The position numbers and the translations under genes are program-made. The notes below the pieces were generated by a model. It saw only the letters and a list, made by a program, of their open reading frames with translations. It made no database searches and was not told the origin of the DNA. This document shows positions 38,333 through 45,967 of a stretch of 56,725 nucleotides of DNA, one piece after another. The first letter of the stretch is position 1; every line of letters starts with the position of its first letter. The stretch is from a virus, in IMG/VR virus record IMGVR_UViG_3300005466_000008, positions 1 through 56,725 of that record, one strand, 5' to 3'.

Positions 38333-39862
38333 CTAATGCCTAGCTTTGGAGCGGCGCAAAATTTCCGGCCTAGTAAGAATGCGCTTGGCTACGTTCCCGT
38401 CATTCAGCAGTGTCTCATACAACAGCATATCCACCGTGCCCGGTGAGAGAAGGAACGTGTGCTGAACCGCATTCGGATGAAGAGCGTTGCGATCGCGCAT
38501 CTGCGTGTAATCCACGTAGGACGACGTGAGCGAGTACCAAATCGTGTGACCGGCGACTCGCATGTCTAGTCCGACACCACCGGCTTGCGGCTGGACCACC
38601 ATGGCAGCAGCCTGCCCATCACATCGTGCAAAGCGTCTGAGAGCGTCGTCAGTGGCCGATCGGGTCATGCCGCCCCGAATGCTGAACACCGGGATCTTCA
38701 AACGCGTACAAAGCTTCTGGATGGCATCGAGGTCGTGCTTCCACCGAGCCACGATGATCGTGGGCTCTTCCTTCTCTAGTGTCTCTTCGACCAGTAGTTC
38801 TTCGAGCGTCCGGATCTTCTCCGTGCCGACAGAGACCGAGCGGGATATTTGCTTGTCGGGATTAGTCGGGTGGGGCTCGACGATCCCAACATGACCTGAT
38901 GTGATCTGAGCCAGCCGAAGCGTGACCACGAGCGGGATGGAGGCCTCGGCAATATCGCCGTTCTCGAGCTCCGTGATGAATTGCTCAGCCATCTCGTCGT
39001 AGTGACGTGCAGATGTAGTGAGCGGGACATCAATGATACGATCTGGCAGAGCATGCGGTAGATCGAAGCAGTCAGCTCGGCGAATGACGAGGCCATCTGC
39101 ATGAATGCCTCTTTGAAGGTCTTCAAGGCCGTCTTCACGCGCTCTAAGCCATTGAGGAAAGCCGTTACGTTCGGTCCACACGCCGGTGTGGAGTCGGAAG
39201 TCTTCATACGTTGCACCCCATCGAAGGAAGCGATTCGGATTAATCAGCCGCCACTGCATGTAGATGTCAGCAGAGCGGCGTGCCTTGGTGACCGGAGTAC
39301 CAGTAAGGATGATCTGATGCGAGAAGAACCGACGCATGCCGACGACCATGTTGGAGGCTTTACCGGATGGGTTCTTTAGCTTGTGGCTCTCATCGCAGAT
39401 GATCACCGCCTCATCGTTGCCGATCCAGTCCGTGATGTACTTCCGGTTCTTGAACCTGCCCGTACTCCGTGATCGGCGACCGCTCTCTAGTCTCTTGCCC
39501 GGAGTGCCAAACGTCTCGTAGTTCGTGATGATGACTTGCAGGTCGGTATGCCCGTCCGGCTGGCGAATAGCTCCCCGGCGTCGCTCCTTAGCATCCCACA
39601 CGATGACCTCGTACACCAGCGGGCAGTGCGTGTGGAACTCTCGCGCCCAGGTGCCTAGCACGCGGTTAGGAGCGACGATCAGCAGCTTCCGGGTACCGCG
39701 CTTCAGGTGGAGGGCAGACACGATGTCAATGGAACACTTCGTCTTGCCGGTACGTGGCTCAAAGAGAAGTGCCACCCCAAGACCACGGTTGAATTGCCGG
39801 AAGGCGAATCGCATTCCTTCCAGCTGATGCTTGTACGGCCTCGTCTTAAATGGGTATTTCAT
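38333..39862 (-). CDS. SNF2/superfamily 2 helicase
   Basis: This 509-aa DEAD/SNF2-type ATPase has a P-loop EPRTGKT (35-41), DESH (157-160), ILTGTPVTKA (motif III), and a C-terminal helicase half with QMRDRNALH (motif VI-like). Phage members remodel DNA-protein complexes, aid replication restart or recombination. It overlaps the next gene by 4 nt and heads the nucleotide/replication cassette. Confidence 0.85.
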   Translation of the reverse strand: MKYPFKTRPYKHQLEGMRFAFRQFNRGLGVALLFEPRTGKTKCSIDIVSALHLKRGTRKLLIVAPNRVLGTWAREFHTHCPLVYEVIVWDAKERRRGAIRQPDGHTDLQVIITNYETFGTPGKRLESGRRSRSTGRFKNRKYITDWIGNDEAVIICDESHKLKNPSGKASNMVVGMRRFFSHQIILTGTPVTKARRSADIYMQWRLINPNRFLRWGATYEDFRLHTGVWTERNGFPQWLRAREDGLEDLQRGIHADGLVIRRADCFDLPHALPDRIIDVPLTTSARHYDEMAEQFITELENGDIAEASIPLVVTLRLAQITSGHVGIVEPHPTNPDKQISRSVSVGTEKIRTLEELLVEETLEKEEPTIIVARWKHDLDAIQKLCTRLKIPVFSIRGGMTRSATDDALRRFARCDGQAAAMVVQPQAGGVGLDMRVAGHTIWYSLTSSYVDYTQMRDRNALHPNAVQHTFLLSPGTVDMLLYETLLNDGNVAKRILTRPEILRRSKARH

Positions 39863-40119
39863 CGAATTCTATTGGCCGCGTTGATCTGGTCCAGCGCCGT
39901 ACGGAATGAGTACAGGCCATCCTCGCTAACCGTTGTACCGGGAAGTAAGTCGTAGTTCGGATGTAGGCAATCGAACGACAACAACTTGTCGTCGAAGATA
40001 TACCAAACGACAAGCCAGAACGAAGGATGGTCAGGATGTGGCTTCTGGATGGCGAGGATCACCGATCGAGTACCCATCAGATTAACCACATCCCCGGCTT
40101 TCAGATCACCGAACTTCAT
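39859..40119 (-). CDS. Hypothetical beta-barrel-like protein
   Basis: This 86-aa protein begins MKFGDLKAGDVVNLMGTRSVILAI, a pattern of small SH3-like barrels. Its family is unknown. ATG at 40119 overlaps the upstream stop (ATGA) and has AAGG 8 nt upstream. Confidence 0.55.
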   Translation of the reverse strand: MKFGDLKAGDVVNLMGTRSVILAIQKPHPDHPSFWLVVWYIFDDKLLSFDCLHPNYDLLPGTTVSEDGLYSFRTALDQINAANRIR

Positions 40120-40268
40120 CTTATACACCTTGCGTTAGATGATAGGGGTGGGAGTTTAAGGATGAGACGAGCCGTATTCCGATACCACCGCTCGGTAAGG
40201 TGATCGCCGTTGACATGACACCCCCGCGCGGCAGCCATCCAGATTTGGACTTGGTCTCGTTTAGTCAT
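40116..40268 (-). CDS. Small hypothetical protein (50 aa)
   Basis: This gene starts at ATG 40268 in an ATGA overlap. Its composition is helical and basic (TKRDQVQIWMAAARG). Function is unknown. Confidence 0.5.
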   Translation of the reverse strand: MTKRDQVQIWMAAARGCHVNGDHLTERWYRNTARLILKLPPLSSNARCIR

Positions 40269-40570
40269 GTCTTGAATAGCCGAAATGTGTGTCGAAGACA
40301 TGTGTTACACGTGAGATCACCTTGGGTGTGCGGACAATATGCAGATATATTGGCCATTTGTTCCTGCGTAGGCTTCTTGGGGTAATACGCGGGAGGGCCG
40401 ACATACACAGTGACCTTCGTCCACCCAGCCTGCATCTTGATGTTCCACAACCCCGGATAAGGTACGTGCGACTCCAAATCGAAGTCCCAGAACCAATGCA
40501 CTTTACAATACTGGTCACAGATGTAAGGCCAGTCCGGATGCGCGATGCTTGGGTTCTTAACCCGCATCAT
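40265..40570 (-). CDS. Hypothetical protein with C-terminal zinc site
   Basis: This ~101-aa aromatic-rich protein has CPHTQGDLTCNTCLRH near the C-terminus (about 82-97), a likely metal site. It belongs to a run of four coupled Trp/His/Cys-rich genes (40943-39859) of unknown role. The start could be 40570 or 40567. Confidence 0.5.
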   Translation of the reverse strand: MMRVKNPSIAHPDWPYICDQYCKVHWFWDFDLESHVPYPGLWNIKMQAGWTKVTVYVGPPAYYPKKPTQEQMANISAYCPHTQGDLTCNTCLRHTFRLFKT

Positions 40571-40943
40571 AGTCCCATACTTTCCAAATGACCGTGTGCG
40601 AGCCTTCAATCTCCGGACCAACCTCGTACGGCCAAGCGCATCCCCTATCCGACTGGATCACCTTGCTGGCATAGAACGCCTTCCACTCGGGAAACTGCAT
40701 GTCCTCATGCGGGATTAGACTATTCACCTGCCGGGGTGGATCGATATGCACTGCGTACGGATGCGGTGCTGCTGGCCCAATCCACACCATCGTAAGACCG
40801 TCGTACACGTCCACCGGACCAGGAAACGGATCCTCCCACGTCCACGTAACGGGACGGAGAACTGCCATCCGGAGGGGGTAGTCTACCCATCGGCCAAGTT
40901 CCGCCATCCAGCAAGTACGCACATGTTGCTGCCGCCACGTCAT
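40557..40943 (-). CDS. Hypothetical Trp-rich protein
   Basis: This 128-aa protein is unusually rich in Trp, Pro and Tyr (RPVTWTWEDPFPGPVDVYDG; VIWKVWDYDAG). No family is recognised. A 4-nt overlap links it to 40940. Confidence 0.55.
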   Translation of the reverse strand: MTWRQQHVRTCWMAELGRWVDYPLRMAVLRPVTWTWEDPFPGPVDVYDGLTMVWIGPAAPHPYAVHIDPPRQVNSLIPHEDMQFPEWKAFYASKVIQSDRGCAWPYEVGPEIEGSHTVIWKVWDYDAG

Positions 40944-41509
40944 TCCGGTCTCCGCTCCATCTTGACCATCTGGTCAATCGAGGGCGTAGCGATGTACCGG
41001 ATACCGCAGATGTGGCAGCGATAATTGTCCTCATCCGTGAAGGCCGGTGCCTTGCGCAACGCGTGGTGGTTCTCCGACAACGGCTGCCAGAACGTAGGCC
41101 GACGGCATCGACCACACCACGCGAACTCGTGGCCTTCCCAGAAAAACGTCTGCCGCCAGCGCCACTCGAGCTTGTACTGCCACGTGCTTTTGTCATCCGG
41201 CGTCGGTCGACGATTCACCTTGACCTTGACCCGATACCACTCACCGGGAGGAGCGAAGAACACCCGTCGGCTGACCAGCGTCACGTCGCGGTGATCCTGC
41301 TTGGCCTGCTTGTAGTGGTGGACGAACACTCGCCAGGCTTCTGTGTAGTTCGGCCGGAGCGTGGTTCCCCAGATTCCACTCCGGTTGACCCAGATCTGAT
41401 ACGGGTTGCCCGTTCGCAGATTCGCCGGAAGGCGGGGCGGTCGCTTCATGTACTGCCGGAACTGGGGGTCATCCATGAGGGTAGTCATGGTTGGTATCTG
41501 CGTAGGCAC
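40940..41509 (-). CDS. Hypothetical protein with double CxxC zinc domain
   Basis: This 189-aa protein has a central basic strand region (EWYRVKVKVNRRPTPDD). The C-terminal part holds CGRC (about 129) and CHIC (about 165), which would form one zinc domain around a loop. Its long aromatic segments resemble those of the neighbour at 40557. The GTG start has GGGAG 5 nt upstream. The function is unknown. Confidence 0.55.
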   Translation of the reverse strand: MPTQIPTMTTLMDDPQFRQYMKRPPRLPANLRTGNPYQIWVNRSGIWGTTLRPNYTEAWRVFVHHYKQAKQDHRDVTLVSRRVFFAPPGEWYRVKVKVNRRPTPDDKSTWQYKLEWRWRQTFFWEGHEFAWCGRCRRPTFWQPLSENHHALRKAPAFTDEDNYRCHICGIRYIATPSIDQMVKMERRPE

Positions 41510-41510
41510 G

Positions 41511-41858
41511 TCAACTCCCGTGAATGGCGGTGTAGATCAGCAACGATACGGGCTCGTTCAGGAGCCATCCAAACGCCATCAGAGCCAGCCCAAGCACGAT
41601 CAGGGCCACCCCCCACACCGGCACCCCCGGCACGTCCGTTCGGGTCTTGTGAGACGTCTGAGGACCCTTATCGAAGGCTCCCATGACACCGGTCCACGAC
41701 AACCCCCACTCGCTGGTGTCGGTTGGGCTGACCGTGATGGATCGCATCACCTCAGTATGCGCTGGAAGTGCACCGCTGATGACATACGCATCTTCGAGGT
41801 TGAAGGGCTCGTATCCGGGCACGACGACGGGAGGCTTGCTGCTGCTGTATGTGGTCAC
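41511..41858 (-). CDS. Single-pass membrane protein
   Basis: This 115-aa protein has an acidic N-terminal half and a C-terminal membrane helix (about 77-105, VWGVALIVLGLALMAFGWLL). The GTG start overlaps the preceding stop (GTGA). Its role is unknown. Confidence 0.6.
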   Translation of the reverse strand: MTTYSSSKPPVVVPGYEPFNLEDAYVISGALPAHTEVMRSITVSPTDTSEWGLSWTGVMGAFDKGPQTSHKTRTDVPGVPVWGVALIVLGLALMAFGWLLNEPVSLLIYTAIHGS

Positions 41859-42277
41859 CGCTGATCCCCAAGCTGTGTGATGTGCAGACCGACCGCCATG
41901 AGGCGGAGCATCAATCGATCCTCAGCCGCGCGAGCATCAGCCAGAGCTCTAGCGCGTACCCGAGGATCGCGAATGTCGGGGAGTTTGATATCCCCCTCCT
42001 CGGCCCACACCACCTGATCGCGCTTCTCGCGCGTGGTCAGCTTTCGGGGCTTCATGCGTTCCTTGGTTTCACCCTTCGCTGGAACGGCTGGCGGTCGTGG
42101 TTTACCCGCCTTCTGCCATTCGGCGAACCTCTTCCTCAAGGTGGGCAACTCGCGGTCGGTGAACTCGTATCGAGCACCAGATCCGACTGGAACGAAGGTC
42201 GAGTGCGATGATCTGAGGAATACCCGCAACGTGCGGGCAGTGGTGCCAAGCTCAGTAGCGACCTGTGCGGTATCCAT
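41855..42277 (-). CDS. DNA-binding-like protein with RxFLR...GxRYEF domain
   Basis: The first ~55 of 140 aa (MDTAQVATELG, TARTLRVFLRSS, GSGARYEFTDREL) look like a compact helical/winged-helix domain. The same pattern occurs in the proteins at 21884 and 43747. A basic linker and a helical C-terminus follow. GGAGG lies 8 nt before ATG at 42277. A regulatory role is plausible, but not shown. Confidence 0.65.
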   Translation of the reverse strand: MDTAQVATELGTTARTLRVFLRSSHSTFVPVGSGARYEFTDRELPTLRKRFAEWQKAGKPRPPAVPAKGETKERMKPRKLTTREKRDQVVWAEEGDIKLPDIRDPRVRARALADARAAEDRLMLRLMAVGLHITQLGDQR

Positions 42278-42327
42278 TCCCCGTGCCTCCTCGGTGTGCA
42301 TGCCGCGCCGGATGCGGCAGTTGTTCT

Positions 42328-42546
42328 CTAGTTACGTGGTCGGTTGGCAGCCAGGCGAGTGGCCGCTTCCTGGGTCATCCATGGTGCCTCGTCGTCCTCG
42401 TCCTCGGGGAGCATGTCCTCCGCGATGGACCAGAAGACATCATGCAGGTCCTGATGCGGTCCGGGTTGCTGGGGGAACCATTCAGCATCGGGGCCGAGGC
42501 CCGTGGTCATCAGCCGACCACGAGCCCATAGCTCAAGCTCATCCAT
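42328..42546 (-). CDS. Hypothetical acidic protein
   Basis: This ~72-aa acidic protein (MDELELWARGRLMTTGLG; EDMLPEDEDDEAPWM) is TGATG-coupled to the gene before it. No family is recognised. Confidence 0.55.
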   Translation of the reverse strand: MDELELWARGRLMTTGLGPDAEWFPQQPGPHQDLHDVFWSIAEDMLPEDEDDEAPWMTQEAATRLAANRPRN

Positions 42547-43334
42547 CACATCTTCCCAAGGCAGTCAGGCCCGATCCCGATGGAACGGGAGGTCTCGTCG
42601 GTCAGGGTACGACCACACCGCCCACAGTGGCCGAGCAGCTGTCCGTAGCGGCGCATGCAGTCCTCGGCACCCGCGTCCAGGATGGCCTTCACGATCGCGG
42701 CCTTCGTACCCACGTTCCGGATCGAGTGGAACTCGTCGGACGCCTGCACGTCGATGAAGTAGAAATCGGCCTTCCGGCCCGGCTTGATTCGGTAGAACTT
42801 CGTGGTGCCCTCGATGTCCACGGCGTAGTAAAGGCCCATCGGCTTGCCGGACTTGTCGAGCTTCACCGGGAGGGCACCATCGACGGCGGGCAGGGCCTCG
42901 ACCGGCGCGGCCTTCGCGGCCTCGTTCAACTCCGCGTTCTTCGCCTTCAACCGGTCGATCCACGCGCTGATCGAGAACTTGTCGGCTTTGTCGTACGACC
43001 ACTTACCGGCACCGGTCACGCCGTCGGTCCAAGCGCGAGCAGCGTCACCAGCCGCCTGGTCCTTCTCGGTGATCCAGGCGATGAGGTTGTTCATGTACCG
43101 GACCTGACCCTCCGATCGCGCGTCACGGACGGGAGCAACAGCCGAACCGATGGCCTCGGCCACGCGACCCCGATTGATCTCGACCATGCCATCGCCACCA
43201 CCGTTGTGCTCCGGGGTCTCGTACGTCGAGTCCTCAGCAGGCACGTCCACTGCCACGCCTCCAGCCGTGTGGAACGCCATCAGGAAACGAGCCGTGTGCG
43301 CGTTGCGCCGGTAGTTGCGAGCGATCGTGGCCAT
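42546..43334 (-). CDS. Protein with C-terminal DUF6011-like zinc motif
   Basis: This 262-aa protein has helical N-terminal and middle regions (ARSEGQVRYMNNLIAWITEKDQ), a beta segment (MGLYYAVDIEGTTKFYRI), and a C-terminal CGRCGRTLTDETS...GIGPDC zinc motif. That end is typical of a common actinophage zinc domain (DUF6011-like). It is first in the leftward replication operon and sits behind the operator-bearing promoter at 43368-43396. GAAGGAGG precedes the ATG. Confidence 0.65.
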   Translation of the reverse strand: MATIARNYRRNAHTARFLMAFHTAGGVAVDVPAEDSTYETPEHNGGGDGMVEINRGRVAEAIGSAVAPVRDARSEGQVRYMNNLIAWITEKDQAAGDAARAWTDGVTGAGKWSYDKADKFSISAWIDRLKAKNAELNEAAKAAPVEALPAVDGALPVKLDKSGKPMGLYYAVDIEGTTKFYRIKPGRKADFYFIDVQASDEFHSIRNVGTKAAIVKAILDAGAEDCMRRYGQLLGHCGRCGRTLTDETSRSIGIGPDCLGKM

Positions 43335-43367
43335 CGGGTCCTCCTTCGTCGGTCCGTTGCGAAGCCG

Positions 43368-43396
43368 ACGTTACACGACTCTGGCCAGAGATGCAA
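43368..43396 (-). promoter_or_regulatory. Promoter with palindromic operator in its spacer
   Basis: On the minus strand TTGCAT (43396-43391), 17-nt spacer, TAACGT (43373-43368). The spacer holds a perfect 12-bp palindrome CTCTGGCCAGAG (43379-43390), an ideal repressor site. It would drive the leftward replication/nucleotide operon. Confidence 0.65.
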
Positions 43397-43445
43397 CACC
43401 CCAGGGGAGGATGTTGGCCATCAGCGGTAACGCTCCCCTGGGGTG
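43397..43445. terminator. 13-bp inverted repeat upstream of replication promoter
   Basis: CACCCCAGGGGAG (43397-43409) and its exact complement (43433-43445) form a strong hairpin directly behind the -35 box. It probably ends transcription from the tRNA/43747 side and insulates the promoter. Confidence 0.7.
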
Positions 43446-43619
43446 AAGGGGGTGGGGGAACCGTACTGTCCGCAGCCTAAGCTTCATGCGTACTGACGGT
43501 ATATCCATCAACTGGATCCGCTTGCATTCTCCCACCCTTCTCCGAAGTCGCCTGGCGGTCGGCGTCTCCGAAGCTTTACGGCCGGACATCGGCACGGGGG
43601 TAACGATGCCCAGCCAAGA

Positions 43620-43706
43620 GGGGAGTGGAGGAATTGAACCTCCAACCGGCCAGGGATTCCGCTATACGGTGTCCCCTGGATGCTCTAACCGTTGAGCTAA
43701 CTCCCC
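43620..43706 (-). tRNA. tRNA-like gene with expanded anticodon arm
   Basis: Read on the minus strand, it has a perfect 7-bp acceptor stem (GGGGAGT/ACTCCCC), a D-arm (GCTC-AACGGTTA-GAGC) and a T-arm (GGAGG-TTCAATT-CCTCC). The anticodon region is abnormal. A CCAGGG/CCCTGG stem encloses 18 nt, inside which CCG/CGG pairs around TATAG. Total length is 87 nt, and CCA is not encoded. The anticodon is not assignable. It may be an intron-bearing, decayed or non-decoding tRNA. Confidence 0.7.
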
Positions 43707-43746
43707 ATCGTGCGTTGACGAGCCGCACCCCTCGATGGTACCCCGA

Positions 43747-44394
43747 TCAGGCCGAGGTGCTCGCCGTACGTCGCCGGGTGGTCGAGGTGGCCTTCGCCGG
43801 GGTTGCCTTCGCCGGGGAGGGCTTGGCGGTAGCCGCACGCGTACGACGAGGCTTCGGCGCGACCTCCTCCTCGATCTCCTCAGCGTCCTCGACTTCGGCC
43901 TCCTTGGCCTTCGCCGCTGCCGCCTTCTTCTGGGCCGCCTTGTCTTTCACGGCCTGGAGACCGGCCTGCTTCATGGCCTTCGCCTCGCCGGACTTGACCA
44001 TGGCCAGCACGGCCTTGACGGTCGGATCGTTTGGGCCGGTGAAGCTGTAGCGGTCACGGGTCTCCCCGACCACCCGGTCGAGCTTGCCGTCCTTGGCCAG
44101 CTTGCGGAGCAGCATCCGGATGCCTCGGCCATCGAACTTCTCGCCGGTCGTCTCGGTGATGTAGGCGGCCAGCTCGGCGGAACCGAACTTCGGAGCGGAA
44201 GCGGCACGAGCGGCCTGGGCCTTGGCGGTAGACCGCTTGGCCTTCGGTGCCTCCTCGGCCTCCTCCTCCATCTCCTCGAGCTCCTCGAGGTCCTCGTCCT
44301 CGTCGCCCTCCTCGACGTCCTCGAACTCGTCCTCCTCGGGCTCTTCGACCGGCGCGGCCTTGGTCTTGGTGGTGGTGCGGGCACTCGGTGCCAT
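43747..44394 (-). CDS. Acidic/basic chromatin-like protein with winged-helix-like core
   Basis: This 215-aa protein has an acidic N-terminal tract (about 15-50). The middle domain (about 68-130) contains SAELAAYITETTG...RGIRMLLRKLA...DRYSF, and the C-terminus is Ala/Lys/Pro-rich like a histone H1 tail. The core resembles those at 21884 and 41855. A nucleoid-like DNA-binding role is likely. It has its own strong promoter (44479-44451) and GGGAGGGGACC RBS. Confidence 0.7.
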   Translation of the reverse strand: MAPSARTTTKTKAAPVEEPEEDEFEDVEEGDEDEDLEELEEMEEEAEEAPKAKRSTAKAQAARAASAPKFGSAELAAYITETTGEKFDGRGIRMLLRKLAKDGKLDRVVGETRDRYSFTGPNDPTVKAVLAMVKSGEAKAMKQAGLQAVKDKAAQKKAAAAKAKEAEVEDAEEIEEEVAPKPRRTRAATAKPSPAKATPAKATSTTRRRTASTSA

Positions 44395-44450
44395 GGTCCC
44401 CTCCCGGGGGTTTCGGGTGACTGGTTATCTTGTTACGGTGACGGGGAGCA

Positions 44451-44479
44451 ACATTACCCGGCTTTCGGCTAGCCGTCAA
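44451..44479 (-). promoter_or_regulatory. Strong promoter for the chromatin-like gene
   Basis: On the minus strand TTGACG (44479-44474), 17-nt spacer, TAATGT (44456-44451). It shares the spacer length and the CGGGTAATGT core with the rightward promoter at 21804-21832, so the two are probably expressed together. Confidence 0.7.
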
Positions 44480-44569
44480 AGCGAGCGCATTTAGCTCCCA
44501 CGGTCCGGCATAGCATGGCACCCAACCACGGCACCCGATCCGTTGTTCTAGTTCTCTAGGAGCGAACTC

Positions 44570-44899
44570 ATGGCCCTTCTCGTCATTCTCCACTTGCCGG
44601 ACCACACCACCGATGTGGACACGATCGCTGCCGAGATCGAGGTGAACGCCGGAGCCCGGGTGGTTGGCGTCTTCGACTATCCAGCTCGGCGCGATTGCGT
44701 AGATCATCCCAACTGCTTCATCAACGGCAAGCAGCCATGGGTCCGGGATCGGCTCGGCTTCATGAAGTGCGGAGTCTGCGGCAAGCGGAATAACCGAGTT
44801 CGGCGCTTTGTCATCAATTCCCTCTTCGACTTCCTTGGAGCTAACCTCTACAAGGATGCCCCTGCGGCCTTCCGTACACCGGAAGGGTATGGGCAATGA
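44570..44899 (+). CDS. Hypothetical protein with CxxC site
   Basis: This 109-aa protein, isolated on the plus strand, begins with ALLVILHLPDHTTDVDTIAAE. It has CGVCGKRNNR (about 65-74) and DHPNC, likely one zinc site. AGGAG lies 7 nt before the ATG. It runs into the repeat/hairpin region at 44908. The family is unknown. Confidence 0.6.
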   Translation: MALLVILHLPDHTTDVDTIAAEIEVNAGARVVGVFDYPARRDCVDHPNCFINGKQPWVRDRLGFMKCGVCGKRNNRVRRFVINSLFDFLGANLYKDAPAAFRTPEGYGQ

Positions 44900-44907
44900 C
44901 TGACCGC

Positions 44908-45064
44908 ATTTAATCAGCGGTGGTTACCCACTTCGTGGGTATAACACACCATGCTGGATTAAAAAGCGGAGTCATAGTCACGGCTGCAAAGACCCCCCGA
45001 TTTAATCAGCACTATCGGGGGGTCCGTGCTTGTTACTCGCTGTATTAACGCTGGTTATTTAGCG
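44908..45064. repeat. Second AT-rich ATTTAATCAGC repeat/hairpin cluster
   Basis: ATTTAATCAGC occurs exactly at 44908-44918 and 45000-45010, with degenerate copies near 44956, 45042 and 45055. Two hairpins are present. TACCCAC-TTC-GTGGGTA lies at 44925-44941. An 11-bp stem GACCCCCCGAT/ATCGGGGGGTC (44991-45001/45014-45024) has one ATTTAATCAGC copy starting in its arm and filling its loop. The region separates convergent genes and echoes 19060-19190. Confidence 0.65.
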
Positions 45065-45071
45065 TCACCGG

Positions 45072-45464
45072 TCAGGAAGTCAACCGGTTGGTTCCCCGCA
45101 CCTCACCATTCGCCGGAACGGTGGTCCCGTTGATCACCGTCGTGATCGGCTGCGGGGTGAACGCCACGCCGAGCGTTGCGAGACCGGTGATGACCAAGTT
45201 GATGATCTCGTTGGTTGTCAGGCCGTCGGTGATCAGCCCGACCAGCAGCGAGACCACAGCGATGGCTGCTGCGACCCAGGTCTTCATCTTCGTGTACTGC
45301 GGCAGGTTCGCCGTTGCCCAGACGTTGAATGCCATCAGAGCCTGGAGAGCAACCTGCACCCACTCGCTTGCCGTGATGCTGTTGTCAGCGTTGGCCTGCT
45401 GGATCGTGGTCAGGATGGCCATCACGATCAGACCGAGAATCGGCCAAATCAGCTTTTTGCTCAT
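45072..45464 (-). CDS. Holin candidate with three membrane segments
   Basis: This 130-aa protein has hydrophobic segments near 5-22, 64-82 and 88-106 and a polar C-terminus. It lies at the end of the lysis cassette downstream of the endolysin. Size and topology fit an actinophage holin. GGAGGAGGGGAC precedes the ATG at 45464, and the longer frame is rejected. Confidence 0.65.
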   Translation of the reverse strand: MSKKLIWPILGLIVMAILTTIQQANADNSITASEWVQVALQALMAFNVWATANLPQYTKMKTWVAAAIAVVSLLVGLITDGLTTNEIINLVITGLATLGVAFTPQPITTVINGTTVPANGEVRGTNRLTS

Positions 45465-45789
45465 GTCCCCTCCTCCGGGGTGTGGACAGTTTGAGTCGAG
45501 GCGCAAATAACTGCGCCCAGACAAGGGTGATCAGGCCGGACCACACCGCGATGGCGAATAGCACGAATACTGCCGCGCGCCACGCGAGGAACCCTCCTGG
45601 CAGATCCACTCCGAGTTGTCGGAGAGCTACCATTACCAAGACGGAGGTGGTAGTCCCCAATATCGCAGCCAGTACCCGACCAAGAACGTCAGTCCACCAG
45701 CGGACGATGACGAAGTAGATCACAGCGACCAGGAAGATACCTACCGCCCCAATCTGGTAGCCCAGGCTACCGAGCGATTCAAGCCCCAT
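45385..45789 (-). CDS. Second membrane protein of lysis cassette
   Basis: This 134-aa protein has three membrane segments (about 10-32, 35-58, 70-95) and a basic/acidic C-terminal tail. That tail is read in a different frame over the first 80 nt of the holin gene. Such paired small membrane proteins commonly work as holin and partner/antiholin. The start at 45789 is tentative. Confidence 0.6.
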   Translation of the reverse strand: MGLESLGSLGYQIGAVGIFLVAVIYFVIVRWWTDVLGRVLAAILGTTTSVLVMVALRQLGVDLPGGFLAWRAAVFVLFAIAVWSGLITLVWAQLFAPRLKLSTPRRRGHEQKADLADSRSDRDGHPDHDPAGQR

Positions 45790-45967
45790 TTTCTTGCACT
45801 CTCTGCCCCAAGCGGCGGAGCATTTGACGGAAGTTGTTGTCAGATCGGGACTGTGCCCAGCCCTGGGCAATCTTAGCACCACGTGAAACTACCTGTTCCG
45901 CGTGGACTAATGCAGCATCGGCTTCCTGCCACGCTTCTTTTCTCTCCTGGCGGTCCGCTTCGGTCAT
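45779..45967 (-). CDS. Small charged helical protein
   Basis: This 62-aa protein (TEADRQERKEAWQEADAALVH) is ATGA-coupled to the membrane/coiled-coil gene before it. No signal or membrane helix is present. It may be a cassette accessory protein, but the role is unknown. Confidence 0.5.
   Translation of the reverse strand: MTEADRQERKEAWQEADAALVHAEQVVSRGAKIAQGWAQSRSDNNFRQMLRRLGQRVQENGA

Noticed and set aside
42033-43430. 465-aa plus-strand frame
   Set aside because: Shadow of three well-supported minus-strand genes; no RBS or recognisable domain.
43620-43706. tRNA as a prophage attachment site
   Set aside because: No integrase or excisionase was seen, and the tRNA is complete at both ends of the structure.
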